Under the pieces are notes generated by a model. The model did not search any database. It was not told the DNA's origin and was given only the letters and a program-made list of their open reading frames with translations. The position numbers were made by a program, and so were the translations under genes. This document shows, one piece after another, positions 62,283-64,000 of a DNA stretch of 64,000 bases; position 1 is the first letter of the stretch; every line of letters starts with the position of its first letter. The stretch comes from Modestobacter sp. DSM 44400 (GTDB taxonomy: Bacteria; Actinomycetota; Actinomycetes; Mycobacteriales; Geodermatophilaceae): contig NZ_FNOZ01000009.1 in assembly GCF_900107175.1 (NCBI RefSeq), positions 1 through 64,000 of the forward strand, written 5' to 3'.

Positions 62283-63014
62283 CTAACCGAGGAGCCCGGC
62301 CGCGCGGGCCAGCAGCGCGAACCCGCGCAGCAGCTCCACCGGCAGGCCCAGGTCGGCCAGCGCCGCGCCGCAGACCCCGGCCCCGTTGAGCGGCAGCCGC
62401 CGGCCGAGCACCTGCTCGTGCACGCGGCCGATCGCCTCGAACAGCCGGAGGTGCGGCCCGCGCAGCCCCTCCTCCTCGGCGATCCGGACGAGCACGGGGG
62501 TCCGCGGGTCACGCTCCTTGTGCACCGGGTGCCCGAGGCCGGGGACGAACCGCCCGGCGGCACGGGTCTCGGTGACCGCCGCCAGGGCCAGGGCGTCCCA
62601 GCCGGCGTCGTCCGCAGGCAGCTCGGCACCCGGTCCGGAGGCGCCGTGCCGCTCGAGCACCTCGTGCAGGTAGGTGCCGCAGTCCTCGGTCACGCCGAGG
62701 AACCGGGAGCCGCCGCCGAGCAGTCCGGCGGCGAGCGCGCCCTGTAGGGAGTCCGGCGCGGAGAGGTAGGTCAGCCGGGCCGCGATCGCCGTCGGGGTGA
62801 ACCCGTGGTCGGCCAGGGCGACCAGCACCGCCTCGAACACGCGGGTCTCCGACGGGGTCGGGCGACGCAGGGCCACCAGCCAGAACGCCAGTTCGCCGAA
62901 GCCGACCGACCCCATCAGGTCCGCGGTCAGGTCCTGCCCGAGCAGCCGGATCTCCTCGGCCGTGGAGGTGCCCAACGAGGTCGGGAAGGACAGCCCGGGG
63001 GCTTCGTCGGTCAC
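62283..63014 (-). CDS. Citryl-CoA lyase/citrate-synthase-family protein ended early by in-frame UAG
   Basis: 243 residues from GTG 63014 to TAG 62285-62283. The fold is recognisable: GSVGFGELAFWLVALRRPTP, ALAAGLLGGGSRFLGVTEDC, the active-site region RFVPGLGHPVHKERDPR, and NGAGVCGAALADLGLP. After LLARAAGLLG comes TAG, yet the same frame goes on for about 29 codons in family-like sequence (IAEERRRPIGMQAYLAVDR, then AVYVEP) to TGA 62193. Relatives normally have His at the TAG position (G-H-x-AEE). Full-length would be about 273 residues. The short form lacks the last helix. The start overlaps the CoA transferase stop by four bases. Confidence 0.75.
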   Translation of the reverse strand: MTDEAPGLSFPTSLGTSTAEEIRLLGQDLTADLMGSVGFGELAFWLVALRRPTPSETRVFEAVLVALADHGFTPTAIAARLTYLSAPDSLQGALAAGLLGGGSRFLGVTEDCGTYLHEVLERHGASGPGAELPADDAGWDALALAAVTETRAAGRFVPGLGHPVHKERDPRTPVLVRIAEEEGLRGPHLRLFEAIGRVHEQVLGRRLPLNGAGVCGAALADLGLPVELLRGFALLARAAGLLG

Positions 63015-64000
63015 GCGGTTCGCTCCTCGTCAGCGGGGTGGGCCGGCTCGCCCAGCCAGCGGCGGAGCTCGACGCCGTGCTGGTCCAGGGTGGGTGGGGG
63101 CAGCCGGTACTCCGCCGCCGTCGCGGAGAAGGTGATGGGGTTGCGCACCGACGGGACGGCGGCGGCCCCCTCCCCCACCGTGACCACGGGGTCCAGCCCC
63201 ACCTCCTCGGCGAAGGCGACTCCCTGGTCGATGGTGTTGATCGGGCCGCAGGGGACGCCTGCGGCGATGATGTCCCGGAACCAGTCCAGCTTGGGGCGGG
63301 TCCGCAGCCGCTCGACCAGCAGCGGGCGGAGTTCGTCCCGGTGGGCGGTGCGGTCCTCGTTGCGCAGGAAGCGCGGGTCGTCGCGGAGCTCCGGCAGGCC
63401 GAGGACCTCGCACAGCCGGCGGAACTGCCCGTCGTTGCCCGCGGTGACGATCAGCTCGCCGTCGGCGCACGGCAGCGGCTCGTAGGGGAACAGGCTGGGG
63501 TGGCTGTTGCCCATCCGGAACGGCACGACGCCGCCGGCCACGAAAGCGCTGGTCTGGTTCACCAGGCCCGACAGCGCCGAGGACAGCAGGTTCACCTCGA
63601 CGTGCTGCCCCTGGCCGGTCTCGCGGCGGGAGTTCAGCGCGGCGAGGACGCCGATCGTCGCGTGCATCCCGGCCATGACGTCGAAGAGCGCGACGCCGGC
63701 GCGGTACGGCTCGCCGTCGGTGTCGCCGGTCAGGCTCATGAACCCCGAGATGGCCTGCACGATGAGGTCGTACCCCGGCAGCGCCCGGCCCCCGGGACCG
63801 CTGCCGAAGCCGCTGATGGACGCGTAGACCAGGCCCGGGTTCCCAGTCGCGACGGTGTCGTAGTCCAGCCCGAAGCGGGCCAGCCCCCCGGGCTTGAAGT
63901 TCTCGACGAGGACGTCGGCCCGGCGCGCGAGTTCCCGGGCGAGCTGGGCGTCCGCCGGGTCCTTCAGGTCGAGGGCGACCGACCGCTTGTTGCGGTTGAC
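63011..64000 (-). CDS. CaiB/BaiF family CoA transferase, partial (5' end outside)
   Basis: The frame is open from the right edge to TGA at 63011, giving about 329 residues of a family that is usually near 400. Family blocks: VNRNKRSVALDLKDP, LVENFKPGGLARFGLDY (with the start of the active-site region), SGFGSGPGGRALPGYDLIVQ, and the typical GEPYRAGVALFDVMAGMHAT and RETGQGQHVEVNLLSSALS. Class III CoA transferases move CoA between carboxylic acids. With the citryl-CoA-lyase-like gene it overlaps, it may activate a dicarboxylic acid that is then cleaved. The start codon lies beyond base 64000. Confidence 0.9.
   Translation of the reverse strand, partial: VNRNKRSVALDLKDPADAQLARELARRADVLVENFKPGGLARFGLDYDTVATGNPGLVYASISGFGSGPGGRALPGYDLIVQAISGFMSLTGDTDGEPYRAGVALFDVMAGMHATIGVLAALNSRRETGQGQHVEVNLLSSALSGLVNQTSAFVAGGVVPFRMGNSHPSLFPYEPLPCADGELIVTAGNDGQFRRLCEVLGLPELRDDPRFLRNEDRTAHRDELRPLLVERLRTRPKLDWFRDIIAAGVPCGPINTIDQGVAFAEEVGLDPVVTVGEGAAAVPSVRNPITFSATAAEYRLPPPTLDQHGVELRRWLGEPAHPADEERTA

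Noticed and set aside
62240-62285. Selenocysteine insertion hairpin after the TAG of the citrate-synthase-family gene
   Set aside because: The sequence 11 bases downstream gives only a loopless CGCCGGCG palindrome and weak GCCG/CGGC pairing, with no GU apical loop.

Overview
The window is very GC-rich, gene-dense DNA of an actinobacterium. The best single clue to its identity is a formate dehydrogenase whose selenocysteine position is an in-frame UAG followed by a selenocysteine-insertion hairpin. UAG-encoded selenocysteine has been reported for Geodermatophilus and Blastococcus, so the family Geodermatophilaceae is the most likely source. LpqE-like and LmeA/MMPL-type envelope genes, a GAF-ANTAR regulator, GTP-type PEP carboxykinase and GTG starts with four-base stop/start overlaps all fit an actinobacterium.

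Layout. 1-3.2 kb: tail of a transposase, a frameshifted membrane gene, and a divergent LysR / YeiH-type anion exporter pair. 3.2-11.7 kb: a catabolic stretch (alditol oxidase, aldehyde dehydrogenase, LysR, 3-hydroxyisobutyrate-type dehydrogenase, enoyl-CoA hydratase) mixed with decayed genes (acyl-CoA ligase, MFS, TetR and MMPL remnants). 11.9-15.0 kb: PEP carboxykinase, a STAS protein and a MarR regulator. 15.2-26.3 kb: a co-directional sugar-oxidation cluster (glucose dehydrogenase, GH15 hydrolase, SDR, aldose 1-epimerase, PoxB-like ThDP enzyme, gluconate-2-dehydrogenase-like subunit 3, GMC oxidoreductase, enolase-superfamily dehydratase), most of it coupled by overlaps. It reads as disaccharide hydrolysis, anomer exchange, oxidation to aldonate, then dehydration or further oxidation.

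26.3-40.8 kb: DUF2254 protein and ion channel, GAF-ANTAR regulator, lipoproteins, LmeA-MMPL pair, acetate-transporter-like protein, SelO, and a Cys-rich winged-helix regulator divergent from a membrane protein/FolE/ferredoxin-reductase operon. 40.9-47.7 kb: a four-gene formate dehydrogenase operon (fdhA with UAG-Sec, fdhB, NrfD-type subunit, cytochrome b/sulfite-oxidase fusion). 47.8-59.5 kb: a broken peptidase gene, a GH13 glucosidase, a flavinylation/electron-transfer cluster (ApbE, FMN-binding protein, two ferric-reductase-like flavoproteins), a flippase-like protein, DedA and a two-component system. Several genes here carry single frameshifts. 59.8-64.0 kb: SnoaL-like protein, intradiol dioxygenase, quinone-reductase-like enzyme, a citrate-synthase-family enzyme interrupted by an in-frame UAG, and a CoA transferase that runs off the window.

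Regulation. Near-identical palindromes lie just upstream of the SDR gene and the acetate-transporter-like gene. Looser versions (TTG-N8-CAA) precede the PoxB-like gene and fdhA, suggesting one regulator over carbon and redox genes. No tRNA, rRNA or CRISPR array was seen.
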